From NCBI GenBank assembly GCA_965203535.1, contig OZ241897.1, positions 868,001-932,000 on the forward strand: a DNA stretch of 64,000 nt, read 5' to 3'. This DNA is from JAJDTT01 sp022827025. Lineage in GTDB: Bacteria > Acidobacteriota > UBA6911 > RPQK01 > JAJDTT01. Shown piece by piece: positions 33,963 to 43,733 of this stretch (its first letter is position 1; each line of letters starts with the position of its first letter). The notes under the pieces are model-generated. The model was not told where the DNA came from. It did not search any database and worked only from the letters and a program-made list of their open reading frames with translations. The translations under genes were made by a program, and so were the position numbers.

Positions 33963-36900
33963 ATGAACCGCGGAAGACTTTCGATCCCTCTTTTGGGGGC
34001 AGTGGTGGTGTGTCTGTGCGGGTCGGCTCTTTTGGGGCAAACCAGCCAGACCATCGTGGGAACGGTCCAGGACACGGGTGGTGGTCTGATTCCCGGAGTG
34101 AACGTAACGGCCCGCCATCTGCTCACCAATGTCCAGCGGGAGTCCGTTACCAACGACACGGGAGACTACCAGATCATCCGCTTGAACCGCGTGGGCCTTT
34201 ACGAAGTACGAGCCGAGATGCCTGGTTTCAAGGTTGCCGTGGCCCCGGACATCTTGCTCACGACCGGGCAGACCCTGCGGGTGGACCTCGTCCTGGAAGT
34301 GGGCGAGATCAGCGACTCGGTGACGGTGGAGGGGGCGGCACCCCTGGTGCGCTCCGAGACCTCATCGCTGGAGTCCGTGGTTCAAAACCGTGAAATCCTG
34401 GACCTGCCGCTTTACGGGCGAAACTTCCTGGAGTTGACAGGGCTGACGGCCGGCGTGTCGACGAAAGCCCCGGCGGGAATCGGATACCAGCAGACCAATC
34501 TGGTGGCGGGTGGCGCCCGCGCTCGAGACAACGATTACCGGATCGACGGCTTTCGAAGCATGGCCAACTATAACGCGGACATGACGGTCAAGCCGCCGAT
34601 CGACGCCATCGAGGAGTTTCAGCTGATCCGCCATCAGTATTCGGCCGAGTACGGCCGGGCCATGGGCGCGGTGGTGGAGCTGAGAACCAAATCAGGCACC
34701 AACGAGTTTCATGGAAGCGTCTACGAATTCGCGCGCCGGGGAAGCTGGTCCGCCGTTCCGGCTTTCGCCCGCACGAAACCCGAGTACATGGAAGATCAAT
34801 ATGGGGGAAGCATCGGGGGACCCGTCTGGTTGCCCGGGATTTACGACGGCCGCGACCGGAGCTTCTTCTTCCTGGCCTACGAGAAGTTCAAGAGTCCGAG
34901 CGAGAAAGTCGCTCGATTCTATACGCCTCCCAATGCGGAGCGAGCCGGGGACTTCTCCCAGTCACTCTGGGGCACTTCGCCAATCGATCCGCTCACCGGT
35001 GAGCCTTTTCCCAATGGCGTCATCCCGATGTCGCGGATGGGTTTGGGAACCCAGAAGATGTTGAGCATCGTGCCGGGGCCCAACCAGGACCTGGACGGGA
35101 CCGTCAACTGGACCGGCAATTTCCCCTTCGACCGGGAGTATCCAAACTGGGTGCTTCGAGGGGATCACGAGGTCGCCGAAAACCATACGCTGTTCTCCTC
35201 AATAATGTGGACGCAGGACAAGCAACTGATCTCCCCCGCACTCGACTGTGGCGTCGGTTGCGACCGGATCAGCGACGTCAACCAGGATGCCGGGAACACC
35301 TCGACGGTAGTCGGCTACACGTGGGCCATGAGTCCGCGCCTGGTCATGGAGACGCGGGCCGGCTATACCTGGTCCAACTCTTACAAGTTTCTGGGCACGG
35401 ACTTGTCCAAGAATTGGTCGAAGGAGCTGGGTTTTTCGCACCATCCTCCCGATGACCAAGGTCATCTGTTTGGTGCGCCCCGAGTGACCGTACGCGGGTT
35501 CGGCGCGGGTCCCACACCGGGAGCCGCCACCTTTTTCGGCCACTTCTCCGGCGGCAACCTGACGCGTTCGGAGGAAGCCTACAATCTGACCAATATCATC
35601 AGCGTGACCCATGGCGACCACTACGTCAAAGTCGGTGTGGACATCCTCCACGACCGCGCCCGGGTGCTGGCAACCAACGGCGCTGCCGGGATGTACTGGA
35701 TCGGCTACGCGCAGATCACTGGAAACCGCAGCGCGGATTTTTTCATGGGCGAATACAGCATGGGAGGCTTCCAGTTCATTCCGCGGTGGTCGGGCGCCAA
35801 GAGAAGCCAGAGCAGCTGGTTCATTCATGACGATTGGAAAGTCAGTCCCAATCTGACCCTGAACCTGGGAATTCGCCACGACTACTCCCCGCCTTATACC
35901 TCGCTGCAGGATCGGATCATCCACTACGACCTGGTCGACGACATTGTCGTCTACCCGAGCGCCCTGGAAGCACAATTGTCGCAGGAACAAAGGGATTCCT
36001 TGAAGTTTCCCCACCGTTTCACCGGTCCTTCCACCACCTTCCTCGGCGCCGACAAGATGGATTTCTCGCCGCGTGCGGGACTGGCCTACCGGCCCTTTGG
36101 CGGAAGCGACATGGTGGTTCGCGCAGGTTATGGCGTCTTCTACGGCAGCCCCATGGGATACGCGGTGGCTCGCAATTGGCAGGCCGCACCCTGGCAGGCC
36201 TGGCTAAACTACGGAGTCTGGGGTGGTACGCCACCATTCGCCAGACGCTTCGCGGAGGTCCAACCCGAACTGGGGACGGAAGAGTATTACATCCCGGGGA
36301 ATATCCGTGTACCGGAATCCGGATGGCAAAACGCCTATACGCAGCATTGGAATTTCACGATTCAGAAGGAGATCGCGCGTGACATGGCCCTGGAGGTCGT
36401 TTATGCGGGCGCCCGCGGCGTGCACCTCGACTTCGAACATCCGGGCCGTCTGTTCGCCCCCATTTACGGCCGGGACGACTTCGCGCTCGGAGGCAACCTT
36501 CGCCTCAATACCAGCGGTGCCGACAGCCGCTACAACGCCATGCAGGTGATACTCCAGAGGCGTTTCAGCGGCGGCCTTGCCTTCCGCGCCAATTACACCT
36601 GGGGCAAGTTGATGAACGACACTCCCGAGCGTTTCGACGCCGCCGCGAACAGCACCGTGGCCCATCTGTATCGCAAGGATGAAGAGTGGGGACTCGGTCA
36701 AGCCAATCTGCGGCACAACGTCAACTTTTCGGGAATCTTCGAGCTGCCATTTGGCCGGAACCGCCGCTGGGGCTCAGGCTGGCACCGGGGACTCGACGCC
36801 GTGCTGGGAGGTTGGAGACTGAGCTACATCTTTGACGCCAATTCGGGAGCCCCGATTAACGTCCATTGGGGCGCCTTTCTCCGGCCCGACCTGGCCTCGG

Positions 36901-37247
36901 AGAAGAAACAAGCCAACCTGCCCAAGAAATCGCGATCACGTTCCCGATGGTTTGACCCCGCGGCCTTTGTGGCACCACCCCCGGGGCGGCAGGGCAATGT
37001 GCCTCGAAACGTCATCGAGGGACCCAACTACGCGAATCTGGATCTGGGCATCGGTAAGATTTTCACCGTCCACGAAGAACACCGCGTCGAGTTTCGCGTG
37101 GAGATGTTCAATGCCACCAACCACCCCAATTTCCACAGAGGATCGTGGGCGGGCAACACCGTCGACGTCACCCAGCCCAGCGCCACACGACTGCTGAGCG
37201 CCTGGCCGATGCGCCGAATCCAGATCGGCGTGAGGTATTCGTTCTGA
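33963..37247 (+). CDS. TonB-dependent receptor, Oar-like, with carboxypeptidase-regulatory-like domain
   Basis: A 1094-aa outer-membrane protein. Signal peptide: residues 1-25. A carboxypeptidase-regulatory-like beta-sandwich covers about 27-105 (GTVQDTGGGLIPGVNVTARH). The plug domain is about 115-235 (VVQNREILDLPLYGRNFLELTGLTAGV, IDAIEEFQLIRHQYSAEYGRAMGAVVELRTKSGTNEFHG). The rest is a large barrel ending in IGVRYSF with the C-terminal aromatic. The domain order and size are typical of the expanded Acidobacteriota receptors. It probably imports the oligosaccharide or conjugate released by neighbouring secreted proteins. A GGGAGG ribosome-binding site precedes the ATG, and a strong terminator follows. 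Confidence 0.93.
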   Translation: MNRGRLSIPLLGAVVVCLCGSALLGQTSQTIVGTVQDTGGGLIPGVNVTARHLLTNVQRESVTNDTGDYQIIRLNRVGLYEVRAEMPGFKVAVAPDILLTTGQTLRVDLVLEVGEISDSVTVEGAAPLVRSETSSLESVVQNREILDLPLYGRNFLELTGLTAGVSTKAPAGIGYQQTNLVAGGARARDNDYRIDGFRSMANYNADMTVKPPIDAIEEFQLIRHQYSAEYGRAMGAVVELRTKSGTNEFHGSVYEFARRGSWSAVPAFARTKPEYMEDQYGGSIGGPVWLPGIYDGRDRSFFFLAYEKFKSPSEKVARFYTPPNAERAGDFSQSLWGTSPIDPLTGEPFPNGVIPMSRMGLGTQKMLSIVPGPNQDLDGTVNWTGNFPFDREYPNWVLRGDHEVAENHTLFSSIMWTQDKQLISPALDCGVGCDRISDVNQDAGNTSTVVGYTWAMSPRLVMETRAGYTWSNSYKFLGTDLSKNWSKELGFSHHPPDDQGHLFGAPRVTVRGFGAGPTPGAATFFGHFSGGNLTRSEEAYNLTNIISVTHGDHYVKVGVDILHDRARVLATNGAAGMYWIGYAQITGNRSADFFMGEYSMGGFQFIPRWSGAKRSQSSWFIHDDWKVSPNLTLNLGIRHDYSPPYTSLQDRIIHYDLVDDIVVYPSALEAQLSQEQRDSLKFPHRFTGPSTTFLGADKMDFSPRAGLAYRPFGGSDMVVRAGYGVFYGSPMGYAVARNWQAAPWQAWLNYGVWGGTPPFARRFAEVQPELGTEEYYIPGNIRVPESGWQNAYTQHWNFTIQKEIARDMALEVVYAGARGVHLDFEHPGRLFAPIYGRDDFALGGNLRLNTSGADSRYNAMQVILQRRFSGGLAFRANYTWGKLMNDTPERFDAAANSTVAHLYRKDEEWGLGQANLRHNVNFSGIFELPFGRNRRWGSGWHRGLDAVLGGWRLSYIFDANSGAPINVHWGAFLRPDLASEKKQANLPKKSRSRSRWFDPAAFVAPPPGRQGNVPRNVIEGPNYANLDLGIGKIFTVHEEHRVEFRVEMFNATNHPNFHRGSWAGNTVDVTQPSATRLLSAWPMRRIQIGVRYSF

Positions 37248-37308
37248 TCTGATGCGGCCTCCAGGACGAGTTTCTCCCCACCATTTGCGTTGGTGATGGA
37301 TCCGGATC

Positions 37309-37347
37309 GGGTGGGGCGAGTGAGCGGCTCGCCCCACCCTTTTTTTT
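37309..37347 (+). terminator. Rho-independent terminator of the TonB receptor gene
   Basis: A perfect 12-bp stem GGGTGGGGCGAG / CTCGCCCCACCC with a 7-nt loop (TGAGCGG), followed by eight T residues, 62 bp after the receptor stop codon. Confidence 0.9.
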
Positions 37348-37440
37348 CGACCATTTCCTTCTGCGGCGGCAGGGAGACAGTCGCGGCTGAAGACTCTGAA
37401 AACGGCGGGCGATTGAGTCGAGACAAACACACACCACCGA

Positions 37441-37868
37441 TGCAAACCCACCCCGGTTGGCGCGCAACCATGCTTGCCTTCCTTCTGATGCTCACCGCGA
37501 TTCCGCTGTACGGCGAACGCTTTCAACTAATGGGATTGGAAGGAGAGATCAGCCTTCCAGCGGTGGTTGCGCGGGACAAGGGATTTCTCTGGCGGCCCAC
37601 GCTGGCCAGTCTGGGCGGGGGCGAATTGGTGATGGCCATCAACATCCAATCAGACATCTACCAGCCCTTCAACGTCATGCATCTGACTCGCAGCACGGAT
37701 GGCGGACATAGCTGGGGCAGACGCTGGCCGGTCGCGCAGGCGGGTTGGGTCGCGGGTTGGGCCAGGAAGGGTGAGGCGTTTTTTCTCCCTTACGACGCGG
37801 TTTACTTCCTGGATAGCGAGCACAAGGATTTCACAGGTTCTTTGACCGTGCTGTTCGAATCAAGGTGA
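37441..37868 (+). pseudogene. Truncated BNR/sialidase-fold gene (5' third only)
   Basis: About 142 codons: signal peptide (MLAFLLMLTAIPLYG), first blade (RPTLASLGGGELVMAINIQSD) and one Asp box (STDGGHSWGRRW), then a stop after VLFESR. Intact relatives in this window are 380-480 aa, so two thirds are missing. The blade order resembles the 20032 and 23058 products. It could still be secreted as a fragment, but decay is the simpler reading. Confidence 0.65.
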
Positions 37869-37951
37869 GCCGTGCAGTTCGAGTAGAGTCGGAAGGGACA
37901 CGTTGAAGATCCGGTCTTCTCTGCGATGCCGGTGACGTGCCGACCCTTCCT

Positions 37952-39373
37952 TTACATTACGACCACTTCTCTCACTATGATCGCCTTGCACCGCCGACCC
38001 TGGCCGTCCCGGTGGCGGAAGTCCGAATAGGCCACCAGGAAACGATCCGCACCGGTGATGACGACGTCAGTGTTGCTGCAGCTGATTTTCCCGCTCATGG
38101 CCCACCGCTCCTCAGGGGACATCGCCAGCAGCTCCCCTTCGGCTGGCCCGACCAGGGCGAGCGCGCTGCTCCAAGTCCGGCCGCTGTCCGCTGAGGTCCG
38201 GATGTGCACCCCGGGTCGGCCGTAGACTACCGCTACCGCTCCGTTCTCCAGTCGCCGGAGATGCGGAGTGACACTGAACGCACCCAGCCGGCGGGGCGGC
38301 GTCCAGGTGTGGCCGCCATCGGAAGAGCGCGCCGCCGCCAGATAGTTGCTGGCCTCGGGATCGCGACCCAGTTGAGTTCGCATGACGCACAGCAGGTCAC
38401 CATTGGGCATTCGCTCGATCGATTGCTCACCACAGCCGTATCCGAAGGTCGCCAGGCCGGCCTGATCGGCAATGGTCCCACGGACTCGCCAGCTTCGCCC
38501 TCCGTCGCTCGAGGCCAGGCACTGAACCCGAAAAAATGGCGTTTCAAAGCGTGGATCTTGCGTCGAGTGGGCCCAGAGAAGAGTGCCGTCCGCCAGAGCC
38601 AGGACCACCTTCGGCCAGTCCGGCGGTCGGAAGATACTGCCAACCTGATAATAAGGGCTGACTCTCACGACTCGTGGCAGATCGTGCCACTCCCCGGCGG
38701 CATCTTTCGCCTGGACCAGGACACCCAAGAGCATGTCCGAAGATTCTACGGTGCCGAACTCGTTTTGCCAGGGAGCGTCGGGTCCGGCCCGTGACGTCAG
38801 GGGAAAACGACGGATCTTCTGCGGGAGATCGGCATAGCGATAGTAGGAGAAATCCTGGACGTTCCAAGCGTCTCGAAAGGTCATGACCGGTTTCAAACCC
38901 AACTCGTCAAGGGAGATTTCTTCCCGATTCCGGTGACCGTAGCTGGAGTAATGATAGACGTACTTCTCAGTACCGAAAGCGACCTGCTCTCCGGTCGGCA
39001 GGGTCAGGATGTCGGGTGAGAAATCGACTTGATCCTCGGGGATCGGCTGCCAGGACCGGCCCTCATCCCGGGAGATGAAAAACATTGTCGGTTGATGTAC
39101 GCCGACTGCCGCATCTTCCCCCACGTTCATCGCCAAATAGATCTGGCCGGCACGACCCCGCCACATATCCGGAAATTGATAAAAACCCCAGCGCTTTTCG
39201 CCGGGCGGGCTCACCGCCACGATCACCGGCTCGCCGAGTGTCACTTCCGGAACGGCGGAAACTCTTTCCGATTCCCCTGCTTCCTGCGTGCAACTGCCCA
39301 AAGCGCACAGGAGAATCAGGACACCCGTTCTTGCCACCTCTTTGCCCCTTGATCGTCTGTACTTGGTTTCCAT
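37952..39373 (-). CDS. BNR/sialidase-fold lipoprotein (pair D/F, first copy)
   Basis: About 473 aa. A lipoprotein signal ends LLCALGSC. The propeller includes the blade WGFYQFPDMWRGRAGQIYLAMNVGEDAAVG, Asp boxes SRDEGRSWQP, SSDGGRSWRV and SSDGGHTWTP, and a C-terminus ISCSNTDVVITGADRFLVAYSDF. It is a close paralogue of the 51047-52483 product and of the remnant at 28480-28652. Start choice is uncertain: ATG 39373 is used, TTG 39394 has a purine-rich leader, and GTG 39337 would give a shorter, more typical lipoprotein signal. Confidence 0.8.
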   Translation of the reverse strand: METKYRRSRGKEVARTGVLILLCALGSCTQEAGESERVSAVPEVTLGEPVIVAVSPPGEKRWGFYQFPDMWRGRAGQIYLAMNVGEDAAVGVHQPTMFFISRDEGRSWQPIPEDQVDFSPDILTLPTGEQVAFGTEKYVYHYSSYGHRNREEISLDELGLKPVMTFRDAWNVQDFSYYRYADLPQKIRRFPLTSRAGPDAPWQNEFGTVESSDMLLGVLVQAKDAAGEWHDLPRVVRVSPYYQVGSIFRPPDWPKVVLALADGTLLWAHSTQDPRFETPFFRVQCLASSDGGRSWRVRGTIADQAGLATFGYGCGEQSIERMPNGDLLCVMRTQLGRDPEASNYLAAARSSDGGHTWTPPRRLGAFSVTPHLRRLENGAVAVVYGRPGVHIRTSADSGRTWSSALALVGPAEGELLAMSPEERWAMSGKISCSNTDVVITGADRFLVAYSDFRHRDGQGRRCKAIIVREVVVM

Positions 39374-39633
39374 CGCCGGACGCGGTCTGCTCAATTCTTC
39401 TCTCCCATCCTCTCAGAGGGCCGGGCGTCCCGAAACCCCCACAGGGCCGGCTTCTATCCTTGATTCGCAACCCAAGGCGTCGGCACCACCTCCACCGGTC
39501 TTCTCTCAGGGTCCCCAGACTTTCTCTCGAATCGGACAGCCCGAAGGGCCTGTGAACTTTGAGACGACCATGGAGTCCAGGATGTATCCGTGCCCATGAA
39601 GGCAGGAAAGGAATAGCACGGGGGAATCCACCT

Positions 39634-41286
39634 TCAGGGGCGGGACGCCCACTGCGGAAAAGCCTTCACCTGAAACTGCTCCTTTGCCTCGACCTTCTGT
39701 CCTTTGATCCGGTCCCGGACCTGGACGGACAGCCGGTAGCGCCCCGGTTTCAAGTCCTGCAGAGGGAGCCCCTTGATCAACACCAGCCGGTGCGGGGAGA
39801 AGAGCTGGATGGACTCACCTGCCTCGTCCACCCTCTCCACCAGCGTCTCCGCACCGCGGGTGATCCTGTAGCTCGCCCGGATCGAGGGCTCCTGTGTGCT
39901 CTGGTCCACGCCCACGTTGTAGACCTGCAAATAGACGCCCAAGGGTCCCGGAGCCAGGAAGTCCCTGTCGAGCCGGGGCCGGATCTTGACGTCTCCGAGC
40001 ACGAACATCTCATGCCTGGGGATCTCCTGCAGCGGCGAGATCTTGTCGGAGAGAATCAGGGAGCTGGCCCTCAGATCCTCCCCCCCATAACGTGCGGGGA
40101 CGATGGCCTGACGCACCCATCCCATGCGCCCGCTGTGCAGATCCTTGACCACCAGGTCCAATCGGTAGCGCATCTTCCCGTTCAGGGTCAGGATCTTCTG
40201 GTAGTTGGAACTGGACTCCAGTTTCCGGGGAAGGACCTCGGGACGGTAGGCCTGGAACAGCTCGTCATCGAACTCTTCCACAATTCGCTTTGTGATACTG
40301 GTAACGACTCCGTAGACGGCGATCCTGGCCACATGGGAGCCGTTTTCCTGAGCGAAGCTCAACTCCCGATTGTCCAGCTCCAGTGTGACCGGGACCAGAA
40401 CCTGCTTGTCATTGAGCTTAAAGCAGTCCTGCTGGAAGCGGACCGGAAGGGTCTGGAATCCCACCTTCACATCGACCAGCTCTTTCAGGTCCCGATACTT
40501 GATCTCCCGAGGAGCCTGGATCCTGGCATAGGTTTCGTAACGGGCAAACGGACTGTCCTTGGCTCGGCGGGTCATCAGGGGATAGGACTCGCGGTTGCCT
40601 GGAGAGAAAAACGGACGCTGGGCCTTGGTGGTCAGTCCCAGCTCCTCGGCCACCGTCAGACCGGCGCCGGGCACGCGCAGAAGGGCGTCCTTCTCTTCGG
40701 GATACAGGCTGAGCCGATACTCGCCGGTGAGGGTGACATCAACGAACTCCAGCTCCAGGTCCTGTCCCAGGCCCGGGATGTGCAGGTAGCGCCAGACTTC
40801 GTAGGGGAAGGTGTTGGTCGAGCCCCCTCCTTCGTGCATGGGACGGCGGTACATGCCCCCGGAGGGATGGGATTCCACCTCGTCCGGGGGGCCGTGGATC
40901 ACGTAGATCCGTCCCCGGTCCGTCTGCCAACCCGGTCTGCCGCTGCCGAACCTCTCGTTGACGAAGGCGAGGCGCCGATAGTGCTCTTCCTTGACCTCGT
41001 TGGCGCTGGTTCTCATGTCCGGGTCCCGCCGGTACCAGAACTGCTGGATGAACTTCTCCTTCTCGTCGGGTGTGGTCAGACGCTGGAAGACAGCTCTCTC
41101 CTCGTCCGTGATGATGTAGACCACGTCTTCCCTGAGCCATTTGTGGAAATAATCTTCTCTTTCCTCCCGGCGGGCGGCTTCCTCCCCCTCCTGGACCAGC
41201 GTGCGTCCCCAAGACGGGACGGCAGTCAGCCAGAAGACGCATATGGCAGCAACCAGCAGGAATTTGGAGAGAGGCTTCGTCGCCAT
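39634..41286 (-). CDS. GWxTD domain-containing secreted protein
   Basis: A 550-aa protein from the ATG at 41286 (GGAGGAAGA ribosome-binding site). Signal peptide: about residues 1-28. The family motif appears as PGWQTDRGRIYVIHGPPDEVE, preceded by the helical segment FIQQFWYRRDPDMRTSANEVKEEHYRRLAFVNERF, exactly as in GWxTD proteins. The C-terminal half is beta-rich (VYLQVYNVGVD, YRLSVQVRDRIKGQKVEAKEQF). The family is widespread in Acidobacteria and Bacteroidetes; its function is unknown. It lies between the CehA-like gene and the BNR lipoprotein on the minus strand. Confidence 0.88.
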   Translation of the reverse strand: MATKPLSKFLLVAAICVFWLTAVPSWGRTLVQEGEEAARREEREDYFHKWLREDVVYIITDEERAVFQRLTTPDEKEKFIQQFWYRRDPDMRTSANEVKEEHYRRLAFVNERFGSGRPGWQTDRGRIYVIHGPPDEVESHPSGGMYRRPMHEGGGSTNTFPYEVWRYLHIPGLGQDLELEFVDVTLTGEYRLSLYPEEKDALLRVPGAGLTVAEELGLTTKAQRPFFSPGNRESYPLMTRRAKDSPFARYETYARIQAPREIKYRDLKELVDVKVGFQTLPVRFQQDCFKLNDKQVLVPVTLELDNRELSFAQENGSHVARIAVYGVVTSITKRIVEEFDDELFQAYRPEVLPRKLESSSNYQKILTLNGKMRYRLDLVVKDLHSGRMGWVRQAIVPARYGGEDLRASSLILSDKISPLQEIPRHEMFVLGDVKIRPRLDRDFLAPGPLGVYLQVYNVGVDQSTQEPSIRASYRITRGAETLVERVDEAGESIQLFSPHRLVLIKGLPLQDLKPGRYRLSVQVRDRIKGQKVEAKEQFQVKAFPQWASRP

Positions 41287-41393
41287 TCTTCCTCCCACAC
41301 GAAGAAATCCGAGATGTGGGAATCGAGTTGAGGGCAGTTTACCTCAGTGGGGAGTCCATGTCACCGTGAACCGTCGTCCGGAAGCGGCGGTGT

Positions 41394-42392
41394 TTACGCC
41401 TCCTGGCTCAGGTCGATGGGATTGCACCAGGCACGACCATCCTCGCCGTCCCACAGCTCGACCCGGACGTAACATCCTACGACCCGAGGCCGCTGCCAGT
41501 AGCCCCGATCCAGAAATCGCTCGGTCATCTCTGCGACCTTGCCGGGAGTGGCCAGGGCCGAAAGCGGTGCCCGGGCCTCCGTGAGGTATTCACCCGTCGG
41601 CGCTACCCGGCGGACACCCAGCCAGGGTGACGAGGCGAACCAGACCGAACGAACGGGCGTGGTCTTCACCCGGATCTCGCCGTCCCCTACCGTGATCCCC
41701 TCGATTCGAGGCCCCGTCGTGGAGTAGAAACAACCCTGCCGGATGGCCTCCAAGATCTCGGCGGAAGTCCGAGTCCGAGCCCAGACCATAATCCAGGCTT
41801 CCGCCTGGTCACGGAACGGCTGCCGGCCCAGGGGAGCAAAGGTCAGCTCGGGACGGACTCCGCTGTGGCGATCGTCACTGGCCGTGCCCCAGAGCTGACG
41901 CCCCCCGGCCAACAATTCGTCCCACTGGGCTGTGGAATCGCCACGGCGCCCGTTCCAGTGGTTTGGCGCGTTGAAGATCTCGATCCCCGCCAGACCACTT
42001 AATCGGGAGATGGCGGCGGAAGAAACACCACTGAGAGAGGGATGGGAGAGAAAGGGGACTCCACCCTGCTCCAGAACTTCATCAATGACTCGCTGCGGGC
42101 TTGCCATTTGGCTCGTCATCCGCTGGATTCCCAGGGCCAGGACCTCGGCCGGAAAGGTCTCCTGCCAACAGACTCCGATCTCGGCACCTGGCAGGACGAG
42201 GATTTCACGGGATGGGTGCCCACTGACATCGGTGACCAGGTTGTGGTCAGTGACGAAGAGGAAATCGTACTTGTGGCGAGCGTACCACTCCGCCAGTTCG
42301 CTCAGGTCGAAGAGACCGTCCGAATTGGTGGTGTGGCTGTGGACGTTGCCCCGGTACCATTGGCCCGGGCCTTCAAAGAGATGATTCGGCAT
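41394..42392 (-). CDS. CehA/McbA-family PHP metallohydrolase (copy 1)
   Basis: A 332-aa protein. PHP-domain metal ligands are visible: H18/H20 (GNVHSHTTNSDG), D25, D49/H50 (VTDHN), the Glu in PGAEIGV, the His in PFLSHPSLSG and the Asp/His in ASDDRHSG. CehA and McbA hydrolyse carbaryl-type carbamates, and other members are phosphoesterases or amidases. There is no signal peptide. It is a close paralogue of the 56200-57213 product. It follows the BNR gene at 42488-43633 on the minus strand. Confidence 0.85.
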   Translation of the reverse strand: MPNHLFEGPGQWYRGNVHSHTTNSDGLFDLSELAEWYARHKYDFLFVTDHNLVTDVSGHPSREILVLPGAEIGVCWQETFPAEVLALGIQRMTSQMASPQRVIDEVLEQGGVPFLSHPSLSGVSSAAISRLSGLAGIEIFNAPNHWNGRRGDSTAQWDELLAGGRQLWGTASDDRHSGVRPELTFAPLGRQPFRDQAEAWIMVWARTRTSAEILEAIRQGCFYSTTGPRIEGITVGDGEIRVKTTPVRSVWFASSPWLGVRRVAPTGEYLTEARAPLSALATPGKVAEMTERFLDRGYWQRPRVVGCYVRVELWDGEDGRAWCNPIDLSQEA

Positions 42393-42487
42393 TTCTCGAC
42401 ACCACCTTCCTGGTGTTCCACTGCTGTCTGCGCCTGTAGTCTTTCAGCGTCCCAATCGAGAAACCTGCAACTCTTCCCTGTTTCAGC

Positions 42488-43633
42488 TCAGTCCCCCTCC
42501 AGCCTCAACCGGCAGTAGCGCGCATGCGTGTCGCCTGACTGCGTGCACCAGAAGCTGACCATCAGCTCATTCGCGGTCAGTCCGATGATCTGAGGAGCCC
42601 CGTAGGCGATGACGTCATGACTGCTGGGGTATCGGTCGGTCCGGGGAACCCCCAGCGCCTCCTTGCCGTACGCGTCCCAGACCACCACCGGATCCCGGCT
42701 CCAGGTCTCTCCCCCATCCTCGGAGAAGATGACCTTTATGCCGGGTTGGTCCGTGTTCTCCCGGTGGGAATAGACCAAAACCAACTGTCCCGCGCCCATC
42801 TCCAACACCCCACTGGTCTGTCCCGGGATTTTCGACGCTCGAGGACGGCTCCAGGTCTGCCCAGACGCGTCCAGCGAGGTCACGAAGTGGAGATCGAAGA
42901 ACTGGGTCATTTCCAGGTTCCCGGTCCAGAGAGAGCCCAGCAGCCGCCCATTGGACAAGCGGATAAAGCTCCCATGGGAATAGGAGCGGTCTTCGCCAGT
43001 CCCATCGGCCACGTCGACCCAGTCGCCCCAACTCCTCCCGGCGTCGCTGGAAAAAAGGGCAAAGGTCTTATTCAGGTGGGAGCCGGCATTGTCGTAGGAC
43101 TTCCATGTCTCGAAGATCTGCATCCAGTTCCCGTCTTCCAATTCGATGGCGGGACCGTCGGCCGCCGGCTCCAATCCGGAAGGCATGGACGGCAAGCTGG
43201 CCGCCGGCGGGTCGGACCAAGTCCTCCCCCCATCGAAGGAGCGAAGATAGAGGGTCTGACAGTGGCTGATGCCGCCAGTTTCCTGGTTGAAATAGAAATG
43301 GTCCGGGTCGGAATGCTCCGCTCGATTCACCTTCATCACCAGGCTTCCGTCGTGAAGCGCCGTGATCTGGGCGCCCCGATAATTGTAGTGGCTGTCGTCG
43401 CGCGAGCGGTCGCGAATGGGACCCTCGTGCTCCCACGTCTTTCCTCCGTCCCTGGACCGGAGCTGGTGAATCATGCCGTCGCGGGAGTACATGGCCTGGC
43501 CATACCGAAAGACGCAGATCAATTCCTCCCCCGAGAGCGGCTGCACGAATGGAGCGTAGGCGATGACGGCCTTGTGACCCGGATGGGGATTCCGGTACAG
43601 GACGCCTTGATCCAAGATTCTGAGAGCATTCAT
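42488..43633 (-). CDS. BNR/sialidase-fold protein without signal peptide
   Basis: About 381 aa from ATG 43633, chosen because longer frames run into the upstream gene. Asp boxes are SRDGGKTWEH, SFDGGRTWSDP, SSDAGRSWGDW and SEDGGETWSRD. The first blade is AYAPFVQPLSGEELICVFRYG. With no visible signal peptide it would be cytoplasmic, unlike most relatives here, unless the start lies upstream. It sits between the glycosidase-like gene and the CehA-like gene. Confidence 0.75.
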   Translation of the reverse strand: MNALRILDQGVLYRNPHPGHKAVIAYAPFVQPLSGEELICVFRYGQAMYSRDGMIHQLRSRDGGKTWEHEGPIRDRSRDDSHYNYRGAQITALHDGSLVMKVNRAEHSDPDHFYFNQETGGISHCQTLYLRSFDGGRTWSDPPAASLPSMPSGLEPAADGPAIELEDGNWMQIFETWKSYDNAGSHLNKTFALFSSDAGRSWGDWVDVADGTGEDRSYSHGSFIRLSNGRLLGSLWTGNLEMTQFFDLHFVTSLDASGQTWSRPRASKIPGQTSGVLEMGAGQLVLVYSHRENTDQPGIKVIFSEDGGETWSRDPVVVWDAYGKEALGVPRTDRYPSSHDVIAYGAPQIIGLTANELMVSFWCTQSGDTHARYCRLRLEGD

Positions 43634-43733
43634 GATGGTCTTGGTTACCTCATCTCGATCTGGCCGGTACCGGGCGGGGAACCCTTCCCTGGCCCGTCCC
43701 GGGTCTATGAGTATGCGGCCAGGGGATATGGCA

